Shown piece after piece: positions 42,473 through 52,847 of a stretch of 64,000 bases of DNA. Every line of letters starts with the position of its first letter. Positions within the stretch are counted from its first letter, which is position 1. The position numbers were made by a program, and so were the translations under genes. Source of the DNA: WTAW01 sp964406575. Lineage in GTDB: Bacteria > Acidobacteriota > Aminicenantia > Aminicenantales > Aminicenantaceae. The notes under the pieces were generated by a model. It searched no databases. It was not told the DNA's origin and was given only the letters and a program-made list of their open reading frames with translations. The stretch spans positions 186,001 through 250,000 of the forward strand of contig CAYOSH010000001.1 of the NCBI GenBank assembly GCA_964406575.1, given 5' to 3'.

Positions 42473-44407
42473 TTATTTGCTGCTCACGGTATCCAGGAGC
42501 TGGCACATCTCGACGAGCTTGATAAATTCTGTTCTGTAACCGAATTTATCCGGGCCCTTGCCTTCCTGGGCAAGCTTGAGAACTGCTTCGTATGAGGACT
42601 CTCCCTTGAACTCAGAATCCCTAAGGAGCATGCCGAACTCTGCGACAGCCGCAGAGAATTTGAAGGTTTCAGACGCCTTGGCGATGGCGATATTTTTGTC
42701 AGCCAGAGGCATCTCGATCAACTGACTTTTCTCTCCGTCGGGTTTTTTGTATCGCAATTTGACGGTCAGGATCTCTTTGCTCTTGTAAGCTTTGGGATCT
42801 ATTTTGACCATCTGGTATTTGAGGTCGCCCACTACCGGAACCTCTTCCTCGCTCGCGTAGGGAATGATCTCATAAAGAGCGGTGACCGTGTGGCCCGCCC
42901 CCAACTCTCCTGCATCCTTTTTATCGTCGTCGAAATCTTCCTTTTTGAGCATGCGGTTCTCATAGCCGATAAGCCTGTAGGCTTTTACCTTGGCCGGGTT
43001 GAATTCCACCTGGATCTTGACATCCTTGGCGATCGTGAAAAGCGTGCCACGCATGTCATTGACGAAGACCTTTTTTGCCTCGAGGAGGTTGTCGATGTAG
43101 TGGTAGTTGCCGTTGCCTTTGTCTGCGATCTGTTCCATGCGGCCGTCTTTGTAATTGCCCATGCCGAAGCCCAAAATAGTCAGGAAAATACCTTTTTCCC
43201 TCTTTTCCTCGATCATCCGCACAAGCTCGGACGTGCTGGATACACCGATATTGAAGTCGCCGTCTGTGGCCAGAATGATCCGGTTGTTACCATCCGGAAT
43301 AAAATTTTCCCAGGCCACCTTGTAGGCCAGTTGGATGCCCGCTCCGCCTGCGGTCGATCCTCCTGCGCTCAGACGATCGAGGGCAGACAAGATCTTATCT
43401 TTCTGGTTGGCAGGAGTTGACGGCAGCACGAGACCAGCAGCTCCGGCATAAACAACGATCGAAACCCTATCTTTCTCGCCCAGTTCATGGATCAAGAGTT
43501 TAAAGGCCTTTTTGAGCAAGGGAAGTTTTTCGGGAGGCTCCATGGACCCGGAGACATCCAGCAGAAACACCAGATTGCTCGGCGGGAGTTGCTTAGATTC
43601 CAGCATTTTGCCCTGAAGCCCGATGTGGATCAACCGGTGGTCCGGATTCCACGGGCAGTCCGCGATCTCGGTATAGATCGAAAAAGGATGTTTGTTTGTC
43701 GGCAGGGGATAGTCGTAGGCGAAGTAGTTGATCATCTCTTCGATCCGCACCGCATCCTTGTAGGGATACTGGTTGTCGTTGATGAACCGCCGGATATTGG
43801 CATAGGATGCTGTATCCACATCGATGGAGAAAGTGGAGAGAGGATTCTTCAGGGCATCGAGAAAAATGTTCTCATAGATCCTGTCGTATTCCTCGGTGTT
43901 GAACGGACTGAAATGGGATCCTGGGGAGATGGCTTCCGATGGACTCTTCTGGTAAGGCGCCTGACTTTTGGCATCACGCGTAACACCGCCGTAAACGGCG
44001 CCGACAACAGGGTTGGCCATCTTCTTGTCCACCAGCACTTCTTCATTTTCATCGAGCACGGGCACTCCTTCGAGCTTGAAGATTAAGCTGACAGTGTCAT
44101 GTTTTGCAGAGAGTTCAGCTCGCAGGACCATACTCTTTGCCCCGGGCAGTTCGGCCTTCACTTTGTAAGTGCCGAATGCCAGGCTTTGGAAGATGAAATA
44201 TCCGCTTGGGTCTGATATCGTCTTCGATTCATGACCTGTCGAGATGTTCTTGGCTGTCAGAATAGCACAAGCCAAAACGCCACCTTGGGTATCATAGACA
44301 TAACCTTTGATAACCCCAAAATCCTTGACCAGGGATGCGTTCATGAAGAGTACGAGTCCGACGAAAATGCTCAACATCCCCATTCCAAACCAAATTTTTT
44401 TTGACAT
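42473..44407 (-). CDS. vWA-domain protein with carboxypeptidase-like N-terminus and DUF3520 (YfbK-type)
   Basis: 644 residues from ATG 44407, preceded by AAGGAGGTAGAA. Order: signal/anchor helix (about 5-24), a carboxypeptidase-regulatory-like beta-sandwich (about 30-110, beginning VIKGYVYDTQGGVL), a vWA N-terminal domain (about 175-245), a vWA domain with MIDAS DVSGSM 284-289, and a DUF3520 C-terminal domain (about 470-644). It resembles E. coli YfbK, whose function is unknown. It has a clear terminator and stands alone. A frameshifted piece of a second copy is at 25141-25448. Confidence 0.9.
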   Translation of the reverse strand: MSKKIWFGMGMLSIFVGLVLFMNASLVKDFGVIKGYVYDTQGGVLACAILTAKNISTGHESKTISDPSGYFIFQSLAFGTYKVKAELPGAKSMVLRAELSAKHDTVSLIFKLEGVPVLDENEEVLVDKKMANPVVGAVYGGVTRDAKSQAPYQKSPSEAISPGSHFSPFNTEEYDRIYENIFLDALKNPLSTFSIDVDTASYANIRRFINDNQYPYKDAVRIEEMINYFAYDYPLPTNKHPFSIYTEIADCPWNPDHRLIHIGLQGKMLESKQLPPSNLVFLLDVSGSMEPPEKLPLLKKAFKLLIHELGEKDRVSIVVYAGAAGLVLPSTPANQKDKILSALDRLSAGGSTAGGAGIQLAYKVAWENFIPDGNNRIILATDGDFNIGVSSTSELVRMIEEKREKGIFLTILGFGMGNYKDGRMEQIADKGNGNYHYIDNLLEAKKVFVNDMRGTLFTIAKDVKIQVEFNPAKVKAYRLIGYENRMLKKEDFDDDKKDAGELGAGHTVTALYEIIPYASEEEVPVVGDLKYQMVKIDPKAYKSKEILTVKLRYKKPDGEKSQLIEMPLADKNIAIAKASETFKFSAAVAEFGMLLRDSEFKGESSYEAVLKLAQEGKGPDKFGYRTEFIKLVEMCQLLDTVSSK

Positions 44408-44557
44408 TTCTACCTCCTTGTTGGAATTGATTTTAATTCTCATCATTTTCCCTCTCCCTCACACTTTTATACACTTTGTACGGAGAAATATTCCCGACGG
44501 TCATCTCGATTTCCTCTGGCGTCCGAACATTTTGCCAAATGGAGTTTTTCCCTAGAC

Positions 44558-44680
44558 ATGCTGGAAGCGGTGGTTGAGGAAATAACAAAGGCCACAGTGA
44601 GTGCCCCGGTCGAAAACCACTTGAAAAGATTTTCGTATGCGTATTTAATATCGCTGATTTGTTCATTGTATTTCGTTTGA
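44558..44680 (+). CDS. Possible 40-residue ORF or relic
   Basis: In the gap 44408-44704 a plus-strand frame starts ATG 44558 and stops TGA 44680. It encodes a Val/Glu/Lys-rich N-terminal half and a C-terminal hydrophobic stretch. It has no good ribosome site and overlaps the upstream region of rarD. It may be a fragment of an older gene. Confidence 0.2.
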   Translation: MLEAVVEEITKATVSAPVENHLKRFSYAYLISLICSLYFV

Positions 44681-44704
44681 CAGTTTTTTGAGCGGAAAGT
44701 TCCG

Positions 44705-45613
44705 ATGGATGTTCATAAAAGAGAGAGAACCGTTGGCACTTGGTATGCCCTTGCTGCCTATATTACCTGGGGTGTTCTTCCTCTTTACTGGAAGGCTCTC
44801 GATCATGTGCCTGCAAGAGAGATCCTCGCCCATAGGATTTTCTGGTCGTTCGTTTTCCTCGCTCTCTTTATCACGCTTAAAAAACGCTGGCCGGAGCTCA
44901 AACGATCCTACGCACACAAACGCAACAGAACGTCTAGCATCCTCAGCGCTCTGATCATTGGTGCTGTATGGTTCATCTATATTTGGGCGATCAATGCCGA
45001 CCATGTTGTCGAAGCCAGCATGGGGTATTACATCAATCCCCTGATCAGTGTTCTGCTGGGAATGATATTTCTAAAGGAGCGGCTCACGTTCTGGCAAAAA
45101 GTCGCCTTTTCTCTCGCGATTTTGGGAGTGGCTTATATGACTTTCCAGTACGGACGTTTTCCCTGGATCGCGATATCTCTGGCGGTGCTCTTCGGCTTAT
45201 ACGGGCTGTTGCGAAAGATCTCCCATGTGGGGTCCCTCACAGGATTGACGGCAGAAACGGCGGTCCTTTCACCTCTCGCCATTTCTTATTGGATCATTCT
45301 CGCTGCTCAAGGGCAAAGCGCTACCGTTGGGGCCTCTATGAATACGCACCTTCTGCTCCTGGGGTCCGGGATTGTAACCGCTGTTCCCTTGGTGTGGTTT
45401 GCTCGGGGGGCGCGGCGAATACCGCTTTCGATGGTAGGTTTCTTCCAGTACCTCGCTCCGACCATCTCGCTTATCTTGGGGATATTTGTTTTTAAGGAAC
45501 CGTTCACGACAACACATCTGATCAGTTTCGGTTTGATCTGGACCGCTCTCCTTATCTTCACTTCGTCGCGAACGCGTTTCCTGCAGCGGCTTCAGCCAAG
45601 AGCATTTCCTTAA
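44705..45613 (+). CDS. rarD: RarD-type EamA/DMT-family transporter
   Basis: 302 residues, about ten membrane helices in two EamA repeats. The RarD signature is present: YALAAYITWGVLPLYWKAL, VPAREILAHRIFWS, and the WFIYIWAIN motif. E. coli RarD is linked to chloramphenicol permeability; the true substrate is not established. Transcribed alone. The start at 44705 is the first ATG of the family alignment and is preceded by GAGCGGAAAG. Confidence 0.9.
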   Translation: MDVHKRERTVGTWYALAAYITWGVLPLYWKALDHVPAREILAHRIFWSFVFLALFITLKKRWPELKRSYAHKRNRTSSILSALIIGAVWFIYIWAINADHVVEASMGYYINPLISVLLGMIFLKERLTFWQKVAFSLAILGVAYMTFQYGRFPWIAISLAVLFGLYGLLRKISHVGSLTGLTAETAVLSPLAISYWIILAAQGQSATVGASMNTHLLLLGSGIVTAVPLVWFARGARRIPLSMVGFFQYLAPTISLILGIFVFKEPFTTTHLISFGLIWTALLIFTSSRTRFLQRLQPRAFP

Positions 45614-45913
45614 GCGCGTTGAGATCATATCATTTGAGAAAGAACTGCGCTCTCATTGGGCCGTTTTTGCAATCAGAAAATGGGGCACTCGATCGGTGAA
45701 TATAATTGTTTTGGGGATGTCCACTCATTGAGGGAACATTACAGATGCTCAATGGAAAACCCTTGTACATCATGAGTGGTATCCAGTATGATTGATATTG
45801 CTTGAGCTGAAATTAGCATCGACATTTTTTATGAATTATTCAGGCTAATCAGGAAGCTAAATATTAAGTGCGTATATCTGTGGACAATTATTTGAGGAAG
45901 GAGTGATAGACCT
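45614..45913. other. Intergenic, no gene recognised
   Basis: Contains short stop-free pieces but no start/site pair or familiar motif. A weak stem TGAGA...TCTCA followed by GGGCCGTTTTT at about 45630-45670 might terminate rarD. Confidence 0.4.
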
Positions 45914-46498
45914 ATGAAAAAGACAGAAATTTTAAAAGATGGCACAGAGGTCATTATTAGAAAATTAATATTGGATGATTTGAACCGCCTGATGGATTTT
46001 TACGCCGAACTTCCTGAAAGCGATAAAAAATATTTCAGAGTGGATGTTACAAAGAGAGACGTAGTTGAGAAAAGGATCAAACAGACAGAATCGGGGAATT
46101 TTTTCCGTCTAGTGGCTCTTCACAACGATGAGATCATTGCGGACGGAAATTTTGAACTGTCTACCGAAGAGTGGCGTAAAGGCCAAGGTGAACTCAGAGT
46201 CATCGTCGCCGAAAAATTCCAACACAAAGGATTGGGCACGATCATGTTGAGAGAATTGTACTATCTTGCCGCCCAGGAAAAGGTTGAGAAGATCGTGGTC
46301 AGGATCATGAGGCCTCAGAAGGCAGCCAGAGCCATCTGTCACAAACTGGGGCTGTATGAAGAGCACATCATTCCGGATTATGTGCGCGACACTACGGGCC
46401 AATTACAGGACATGATCATCATGACGGGCGACATGAAAGAATTCTGGAACGAGCTGGAGCACTTTTATGAAGACTCAGATTGGAGGCGTCACCGCTAG
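45914..46498 (+). CDS. GNAT-family N-acetyltransferase
   Basis: 194 residues with the GNAT fold. Motif A is visible as ELRVIVAEKFQHKGLGTIML (Q/R-x-x-G-x-G/A) followed by the C-terminal helix region; KAARAICHKLGLYEE is the typical motif B. The reaction is acetyl transfer from acetyl-CoA to an amine. The acceptor cannot be told. Preceded by GAAGGAG. Runs convergently against the BNR gene with 22 bases between stops. Confidence 0.88.
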   Translation: MKKTEILKDGTEVIIRKLILDDLNRLMDFYAELPESDKKYFRVDVTKRDVVEKRIKQTESGNFFRLVALHNDEIIADGNFELSTEEWRKGQGELRVIVAEKFQHKGLGTIMLRELYYLAAQEKVEKIVVRIMRPQKAARAICHKLGLYEEHIIPDYVRDTTGQLQDMIIMTGDMKEFWNELEHFYEDSDWRRHR

Positions 46499-46520
46499 AT
46501 AAACAAAAGGGTTATGATAT

Positions 46521-48905
46521 TTATCTTCGGATACGGCTGCGATTCCTCTCCTCCTTTTTATTGATGAGTTCGGCATCCATCGCCCACATGCCACGGCCGT
46601 GCGTGGCGATCACGATGATGTTGTCTCTGGGATGGATGATCAGGTCGTGAACGAAGGTTGAGGGCAGGTTCCCGCCCAGAACATCCCATGTTGCTCCGGC
46701 ATCTTTCGATACATAAACACCTATGTCGGTCCCGACATAAAGGATATTTTTATCTGAGGGATCCTCTCTGATGACGTTCACCGGCCCTAAAGGAATGCCC
46801 TTCGAGATGTCCTGCCAGGTTTTTCCATAATCGGTAGATTTCCAGATATAGGGTGCAAAGTCGTCATCGCGTTTTCCATTTTGTGTTAGGTAGACCGTTC
46901 CGAGGCCAAAGGCAGAGGCGACGATTCTGGAGGCCCATTTTCTATAGGGCAGGCCGTCCATGATCTCCTGCCAATTCTGGCCGCCGTCTTTGGTGACATG
47001 GACCTTACCGTCGTCTGTTCCCGCGTAGATCAGGCCGAACTTGAGCGGAGACTCGGAAATAGAAAAAAGTGTCTGATAGGGAATATCCCCCATTTCCGAT
47101 TTAATGTTGTAGGAGAGGTCTGGACTGATCCTCTCCCATGTGTCTCCCCGGTCTCGGGAGCGGAAAAGATACTGCATGCCGTGGTAGATGATGTTGGGAT
47201 TGTGGGGCGAGATGATAAACGGGGCTACCCACTGTCCCCGGAGACGAGGTTCGTTCTCGTACATCCTGGGCAGGATTTGAATGGTGCCCTCTTCACCAGA
47301 GACACTCAGGTCCGTTCTCGCGATGTGGCCGTAGAATCCAGCTGAATAGACGATGTTCGAGTTGGTGGGGTCGATGGCGTGACTCGAACCTTCTCCTCCC
47401 GGCGCCCTTTCAAAGTCTACGGCCGGAATCTGGTCTCTGCCCCGACTGAGATCCACCACCCCTTTGTAGCTTCCGTGGTCCTGCATGGATCCATACACAT
47501 GAAATGGATCATCCATGTCATAGTTGATGTTGAAAAACTGGCAGACGGGAAGGTTTTGGGTGAATTGCCGCCATGTTTCCCCTCGATCATAAGAGATGAC
47601 GATGCCCCCGTCGTTCACGTTGACGATGTAGTCGGAATTTTCAGGGTCGATCCACAGGCCGTGATGGTCGCCGTGCATCCCGCGCAAGCGGCGAAATGTT
47701 TTCCCGCCGTCGTTGGACACATTCAAGGCGAGGCCCATCGTGTAGATGGTGTTCTCGTCGTTGGGATCCACGCGCATCTGGCCGAACACCCAGCCATAAG
47801 TGGCCGAGTGGCGCTCCATGTATGTCTTCGTCTTCTCATCCAGGCCGCTCATCAGCCTCCAGTTCTCCCCCTTATCATCCGAGCGGAACACGCTTGCACC
47901 TTTGATATAGCCGCTGGAAGGCCGTCCATAAGAGTCGATTTCGCCCGGATCCGCTGCCCGGGCGAGCTCATAGTTATCGATAAATGCGTAGATCACATTC
48001 GGGTTGGACCGTGCCACGTCGATCCCGATCCTTCCCCTGTATTTGGGCTCAGGAAGGCCGTTATTGATGGGTGTCCAGGTCTGGCCGGCGTCTGTGGTCT
48101 TGTAAATGCCGCTCTCTGCGTAACCTTCAAAATTCCTGGGGTCGTTCCATTTCAGCCGGATCCTTTGCCAGGTGGCCGCATAAAGGGTCTCTGGGTCAGT
48201 GGGGTCCATAACCAGGTCGATGGCCCCTGTTCTCTCGTTGATATAAAGAACCTTGCTCCATGTTTCGCCGCCGTCTACAGTTTTGTAGACACCGCGCTCT
48301 GCGTTATCGGTCCATTCGTGTCCGGAAGCGGCCACGTAGACGATATCGGGATTCTCCGGATGGATGACGATCCGGGGGATGGTGTGGGTGCCTGTCAATC
48401 CCATGTGCTGCCAGGTCTTTCCAGCGTCAATGGATTTGTACACGCCGTTCCCCGCCATAGAGCTTCTGAAAATATTGGCTTCACCGGTCCCCACCCAAAC
48501 GATCTGGTTGTCCGATGGAGCAATGGTTACGTCCCCTATGGATGTAGAGGCCTCTTGGTCGAAGATCGGCTCCCAGGTGGTCCCCTCGTTCCCTGTTTTC
48601 CACACACCTCCGGACGCGGTCGCAACATATATCGTGTAATGCTTCCCCTTGGGAGTGACCACTGCGATATCCGTGCAACGGCCGCTCACATTCGTAGGCC
48701 CCAGATGCTGCCATTTCATCTCCTTGAATGGCGAATCTGCTTTCATCTTCACGTGCTGGTCGAACCACTGTAAGCGGAGAGCCGGATCTGTGGAGTGAAT
48801 GAGCTTCTGCTCTTTCTTCTGGAATGAAAAAGTGAGTAATGCCAAAATGAAGACACTGATGAACACGAGTGCCACCTGCATGGAATAATGCCTTCTGAAT
48901 GTCAT
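46521..48905 (-). CDS. Exported BNR/Asp-box (VPS10/sialidase-like beta-propeller) protein
   Basis: 794 residues with a signal sequence. Almost the whole length consists of repeats with S-x-D-x-G-x-TW Asp-box turns (for example STDYGKTWQD, SKDAGATWDV, KTTDAGQTWTP, SDDKGENWRL), as in sortilin/VPS10 and sialidase propellers. None of the sialidase catalytic arginines can be assigned with certainty, so a binding or glycoside role remains open. A clear AAAAAGGAGGACAA precedes the ATG. Monocistronic. Confidence 0.85.
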   Translation of the reverse strand: MTFRRHYSMQVALVFISVFILALLTFSFQKKEQKLIHSTDPALRLQWFDQHVKMKADSPFKEMKWQHLGPTNVSGRCTDIAVVTPKGKHYTIYVATASGGVWKTGNEGTTWEPIFDQEASTSIGDVTIAPSDNQIVWVGTGEANIFRSSMAGNGVYKSIDAGKTWQHMGLTGTHTIPRIVIHPENPDIVYVAASGHEWTDNAERGVYKTVDGGETWSKVLYINERTGAIDLVMDPTDPETLYAATWQRIRLKWNDPRNFEGYAESGIYKTTDAGQTWTPINNGLPEPKYRGRIGIDVARSNPNVIYAFIDNYELARAADPGEIDSYGRPSSGYIKGASVFRSDDKGENWRLMSGLDEKTKTYMERHSATYGWVFGQMRVDPNDENTIYTMGLALNVSNDGGKTFRRLRGMHGDHHGLWIDPENSDYIVNVNDGGIVISYDRGETWRQFTQNLPVCQFFNINYDMDDPFHVYGSMQDHGSYKGVVDLSRGRDQIPAVDFERAPGGEGSSHAIDPTNSNIVYSAGFYGHIARTDLSVSGEEGTIQILPRMYENEPRLRGQWVAPFIISPHNPNIIYHGMQYLFRSRDRGDTWERISPDLSYNIKSEMGDIPYQTLFSISESPLKFGLIYAGTDDGKVHVTKDGGQNWQEIMDGLPYRKWASRIVASAFGLGTVYLTQNGKRDDDFAPYIWKSTDYGKTWQDISKGIPLGPVNVIREDPSDKNILYVGTDIGVYVSKDAGATWDVLGGNLPSTFVHDLIIHPRDNIIVIATHGRGMWAMDAELINKKEERNRSRIRR

Positions 48906-49016
48906 TTGTCCTCCTTTTTGGGTATCTTTCTTAAAGATATCTTTTATATCACAAATTCCACTAAGAGCACATGTTTTTTATGATGTGATGGAGGAACCAT
49001 TTTCCCTTAGGGACTT

Positions 49017-50066
49017 TTAATGAACAAAAATTTCTTTTGGGAGCATCCCATGGACGCCGAGTTTGCCATCGACGAGCTGAGTGATGTTAAAGTCCACGGC
49101 TGAGCTGCACAGCATATACGCTTGCTCACGGCTGAGTCCTTTTTCCGTCATCAAAAGATCGATCATCTCTCTGACGGCGATCTTTGCAGCTTCGTTCAAA
49201 TCTTCGTCTGTGCCCATCGATATAAAGTGAGTCGGGGTTTCCGCGCGTGGCCACTCCAGGTGTTTGTCTTTATGGACAAAGAACAGCAATCTCCCTTTAA
49301 GGGACGTTTCCAGCGCAGTGATGTCCACTTCTCCATTGCCTTGGGCGGCATGGCCGTCTCCCACTTGGAAGAGCGCTCCTTTCACATGAACTGGCAGAAA
49401 TAAAATAGTGCCTTCGACCAGCTCTTTGTTGTCCAGGTTCCCCCCATGGATCCAGGGCGGGGCGCTGTTGATTCGTCCGGCATCTTCGGGTGGGGCCACT
49501 CCCATGCTTCCGAAAAACGGACGCAGGGGAATCTCGATCCCATCAGCAAAATGAGCCACCATATTTTCCGTATCCAGGGGGACGATTTTTGTCACGGCAG
49601 AGTCGAACTCTCCGGACAGGAATCCCCTCTCCGGACTCAATGTATTAAAGGCATATGGAATGGCCAGTTCTATAGAGAGAATACGCACTTCCAGGACATC
49701 GCCGGGTTCGGCCTCTTCAATATAGATCGGCCCGGTCAGGATATGACCACCAGGGCCTTTGTCCTTCACTTCTCGATAAATATCCCGGAGCTCTGGTTCG
49801 ATTTTTTCTGGGGGAAGTCCTGCTTTTTCTAGTCTTTCTGGGTCGCCGACATGGAGTGTTCGTACATCCACCCGGTCGCCCGAATGTATGTGCAATACAG
49901 GCGGAGTCTTTGCCCAATAGTGTCCCCAGGCCACTGTCGAAGGAGATGGATGCAGCACATGAAGAGTGGAGTTATTCTGAATCCCTTTACCCTCTTCTTT
50001 ATTACCATAAGAGTATTGGAAAAGAACTATTGCGCAAAACAGGATAATAATTTTCGTTCTCACCAT
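49017..50066 (-). CDS. Exported acetamidase/formamidase
   Basis: 349 residues of the FmdA/AmdA family, which hydrolyse formamide or acetamide to ammonia and the acid. Motifs include GPIYIEEAEPGDVLEVRIL, PLRPFFGSMGVAP, DAGRINSAPPWIHGGNLDNK and GDGHAAQGNGEVDITALET, all typical of the family. An N-terminal signal peptide (about 1-22) is present, although most family enzymes are cytoplasmic. AAAGAGGTGC precedes the ATG. It would act in the periplasm. It stands alone on the minus strand. Confidence 0.88.
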   Translation of the reverse strand: MVRTKIIILFCAIVLFQYSYGNKEEGKGIQNNSTLHVLHPSPSTVAWGHYWAKTPPVLHIHSGDRVDVRTLHVGDPERLEKAGLPPEKIEPELRDIYREVKDKGPGGHILTGPIYIEEAEPGDVLEVRILSIELAIPYAFNTLSPERGFLSGEFDSAVTKIVPLDTENMVAHFADGIEIPLRPFFGSMGVAPPEDAGRINSAPPWIHGGNLDNKELVEGTILFLPVHVKGALFQVGDGHAAQGNGEVDITALETSLKGRLLFFVHKDKHLEWPRAETPTHFISMGTDEDLNEAAKIAVREMIDLLMTEKGLSREQAYMLCSSAVDFNITQLVDGKLGVHGMLPKEIFVH

Positions 50067-50226
50067 GCACCTCTTTTGACGTCAAATTTTGAGTATATAT
50101 TGGGGAAAAATATAACACTTCATTCTACAATTTATGCGACTGATTATTCAACTCAACTGAATAATCCTTTGAAAAAGGAGAGCTGTCTCCGACCGCTGGC
50201 CTTCGATTTTAAAGATCTAATCTAGG

Positions 50227-52839
50227 TCACTCGTATCTCAACGAATTTGCAGGATTGGACCGTGCGGCTCTGAAGGCCTGGTAGCTCACCGTGAGCAGGG
50301 CAATCGTCAGGGCGATCAACCCGGAAAAGATGAATATATCGATTCCGATCGTCGTACGGTAAACATACGTTTGGAGCAATTTTTTCATCACAAAGTAGGC
50401 GATGGGCCAGGCGATGAGGTTCGATACCAGCACCCATTTGGTGAATTCCATGGTGAGAAGCGCGATGATCTTGGATGCAGATGCGCCCAAAACTTTGCGT
50501 ATTCCGATTTCTTTGGTCCTCTGCTCGGCCGTGAATGAAGCCAATCCGAACAATCCTAGGCACGAAATGAAAATCGCCAGTGCCGCGAAGGAGTTGAACA
50601 CTGTTCCAATCCTTTTTTCCGACCGGTAGAGACGATCGTATGTCTGGTCCAGAAAATGATACTCAAATGGAGAAACGGGATTGATGTCTTTCCATACAGA
50701 CTCGATGTGGGACAATGCCTCCTCGGTTTTTGCGCCAAGGATCCTGATCAGCATAAGCCCCGCATCTTCTGCGTGGGACATATCGTCGATATAAAAGACT
50801 CGAGGCTCGATGGCGTGGTGGAAGGAACGGAAGTGCGCATCCTTTGCGACTCCTATGATGGTGCCTTCATTCTTCTGTATGGCAAAACGTTTCCCTACAG
50901 GAGAATCCAGGCCGATTTCTTTGATCGCGCTTTCGTTGAGGATGTATCCTCTGCTTTCATCGGAGGGATTCTCTCTGGAGAAGGACCTGCCTTCTTTGAT
51001 CGCGAGGTTGAGGGTCTCGAAGAAGTCATAATCCACCCCGGCGAATACGAGATCGACGCGCCGCTCCGGGTCTTTTCCATCCCAGTCAAAAACACCAGAG
51101 CTTCGCCAGGTGGTTTCCGCAAAGGGGTATCTCTGGGCCGATACGGAAAGGATGTTCGGATTTTTCAACAGCTCGTTTTTAACGGTTTCGTATTTTTTTC
51201 CAATATTCTCCTTAATGGGGATATGGACAATATTTTCTTTGTCAAAACCGAGTTTGGCCTTTTGGATGAAATGGAGCTGTTTGGAAACGACCGTCGTGCC
51301 GAAAATGAGCATGATCGCCAGCGAAAATTGAACAACGACAAGAACCTTCCGGAAAGAGGTGCCTTTGGTCTTTGACTCTTTAAGACCTTTCATGACTGCC
51401 ACTGGCTGAAAGGCCGAGAGAAAGACTGCGGGATAGCTGCCAGCGATCATGCCGGTTAAAAGAACGACAGCCAGGAGAATAAAAAGATGTGAAGCATCTG
51501 TGCCGTTGAGAACCATTTGTTTTCCGGACAGCCGGTTAAAGGCAGGAAGAAAAAGAGACACGAGAACCAGTGCAATAAGGAACGAGATAGAAGTCAATAA
51601 GAGGGATTCTCCGAAAAATTGTTTGACGATCTGGGACCGGCGCGCCCCCACGGTCTTGCGCATGCCCACCTCTTTGGCCCGGAGGGCAGAGCGGGCTGTG
51701 GAGAGGTTCATGAAGTTGACACAGGCGATCAAGAGGATGAAGAAAGCCACGACCGTAAACAGAAGAACATATTTGGCATCTCCCAGTGTGACAGTAGAAG
51801 ACTGATAAGACCTCGCGTCCAAATAGATTTCGGATAAAGGCTGCAACCGGAACTGGAGCCCTTCTTTGACTTGAGGGCTTTCGTTCTTCAGAGCGACGGC
51901 GATCATTTTTTGGGCAACCTCTTGGCAATTGGCCCTGTCGTCGACAGAAACATAGGTAACGAAGTTGTAAGCCCCCCATGTTGTACCATAATTAGTGAAT
52001 TCTTTGATGAACTCGAATGAACTCACATAGTCAAACTGGAGATGGGAATTATGAGGGATGTCCCTCAATACGCCTGTGACTGTGGCAAGCTGCCCCTCCA
52101 CCTGGATGGTCTTGCCGATCGGGTCCTCATTCCCAAAATATTTATGGGCCATTGACTCTGTGATCACAAGGTTAGTAGGTTCCTTAAACGCTGTTTTCGG
52201 ATCCCCTGCCGCAAAAGGAAATGTAAAGATATCAAAAAGGGAAGGGTCTGTAATCAGGCCTCTGCTCTCATAGAACGCCTTATCTTTGTAACGGAAGACT
52301 AGCCTTGAATGAGGAGCGCATCTGGCTGCCTGTTGGATTTCGGGAATCTGTTCTTCAATGGCTGGTGCCAAAGGAGCGGGTGTCGCTTCAATGCCCTTCC
52401 AGCTATTTTTTTCCCAGTCCGCCACGACCCTGTAGATGTTTTCCCGGTTCGTGTGAAATGTGTCGAAGCTCAACTCATCCTGAACCCAGAGCAGGATCAT
52501 AATACAGCAGGCCATGCCAATGGCCAGTCCGGTGATGTTGATGAATGAAAAAACACCGTGTTTTTGAAAGTTCCGCCAGGCGATTTTTAAATAGTTTTTG
52601 ATCATTTCTAAACTCCAATAGAGAGATGTTTTTACAAAAGGAGGAATGGATGCCAGGACTTGGGTCCAGTACCATAAATTGGCATGTGTCGGGTTGTTTT
52701 TTTGGGCTCGGATCCGGTATCCTTCTTCCAAGTCGCCGAGAAGGGAGACATCCTCAGTGGTTGTAGCCGTATGTGTGAGGATCCATGTAGCAATTTTTGG
52801 AGGTTTTAGGGGATTCTGTTTCATTTCGTTAATATCCAA
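50227..52839 (-). CDS. MacB/FtsX-type orphan ABC permease (module 2)
   Basis: 870 residues with a TTG start 8 bases after the padR stop; ATG 52824 is an alternative with no clearly better site. The plan is that of module 1: soluble prefix (WILTHTATTTEDVSLLGDLEE), first helix (about 95-115), periplasmic domain, central FtsX block with EVGMRKTVGARRSQIV, second periplasmic domain, and a C-terminal block starting AEQRTKEIGIRKVLGAS. No ATPase adjoins. It is cotranscribed with the upstream padR gene, so its export or signalling role is ligand-regulated. Confidence 0.9.
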   Translation of the reverse strand: MDINEMKQNPLKPPKIATWILTHTATTTEDVSLLGDLEEGYRIRAQKNNPTHANLWYWTQVLASIPPFVKTSLYWSLEMIKNYLKIAWRNFQKHGVFSFINITGLAIGMACCIMILLWVQDELSFDTFHTNRENIYRVVADWEKNSWKGIEATPAPLAPAIEEQIPEIQQAARCAPHSRLVFRYKDKAFYESRGLITDPSLFDIFTFPFAAGDPKTAFKEPTNLVITESMAHKYFGNEDPIGKTIQVEGQLATVTGVLRDIPHNSHLQFDYVSSFEFIKEFTNYGTTWGAYNFVTYVSVDDRANCQEVAQKMIAVALKNESPQVKEGLQFRLQPLSEIYLDARSYQSSTVTLGDAKYVLLFTVVAFFILLIACVNFMNLSTARSALRAKEVGMRKTVGARRSQIVKQFFGESLLLTSISFLIALVLVSLFLPAFNRLSGKQMVLNGTDASHLFILLAVVLLTGMIAGSYPAVFLSAFQPVAVMKGLKESKTKGTSFRKVLVVVQFSLAIMLIFGTTVVSKQLHFIQKAKLGFDKENIVHIPIKENIGKKYETVKNELLKNPNILSVSAQRYPFAETTWRSSGVFDWDGKDPERRVDLVFAGVDYDFFETLNLAIKEGRSFSRENPSDESRGYILNESAIKEIGLDSPVGKRFAIQKNEGTIIGVAKDAHFRSFHHAIEPRVFYIDDMSHAEDAGLMLIRILGAKTEEALSHIESVWKDINPVSPFEYHFLDQTYDRLYRSEKRIGTVFNSFAALAIFISCLGLFGLASFTAEQRTKEIGIRKVLGASASKIIALLTMEFTKWVLVSNLIAWPIAYFVMKKLLQTYVYRTTIGIDIFIFSGLIALTIALLTVSYQAFRAARSNPANSLRYE

Positions 52840-52847
52840 TCCTCAGC

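Noticed and set aside
47379..48773. A 464-codon open frame on the plus strand
   Set aside because: It is antisense to the BNR propeller protein and is caused by its codon pattern; no motif or ribosome site supports it.
50656..51375. A 239-codon plus-strand open frame
   Set aside because: Antisense to permease module 2, without any recognisable domain.
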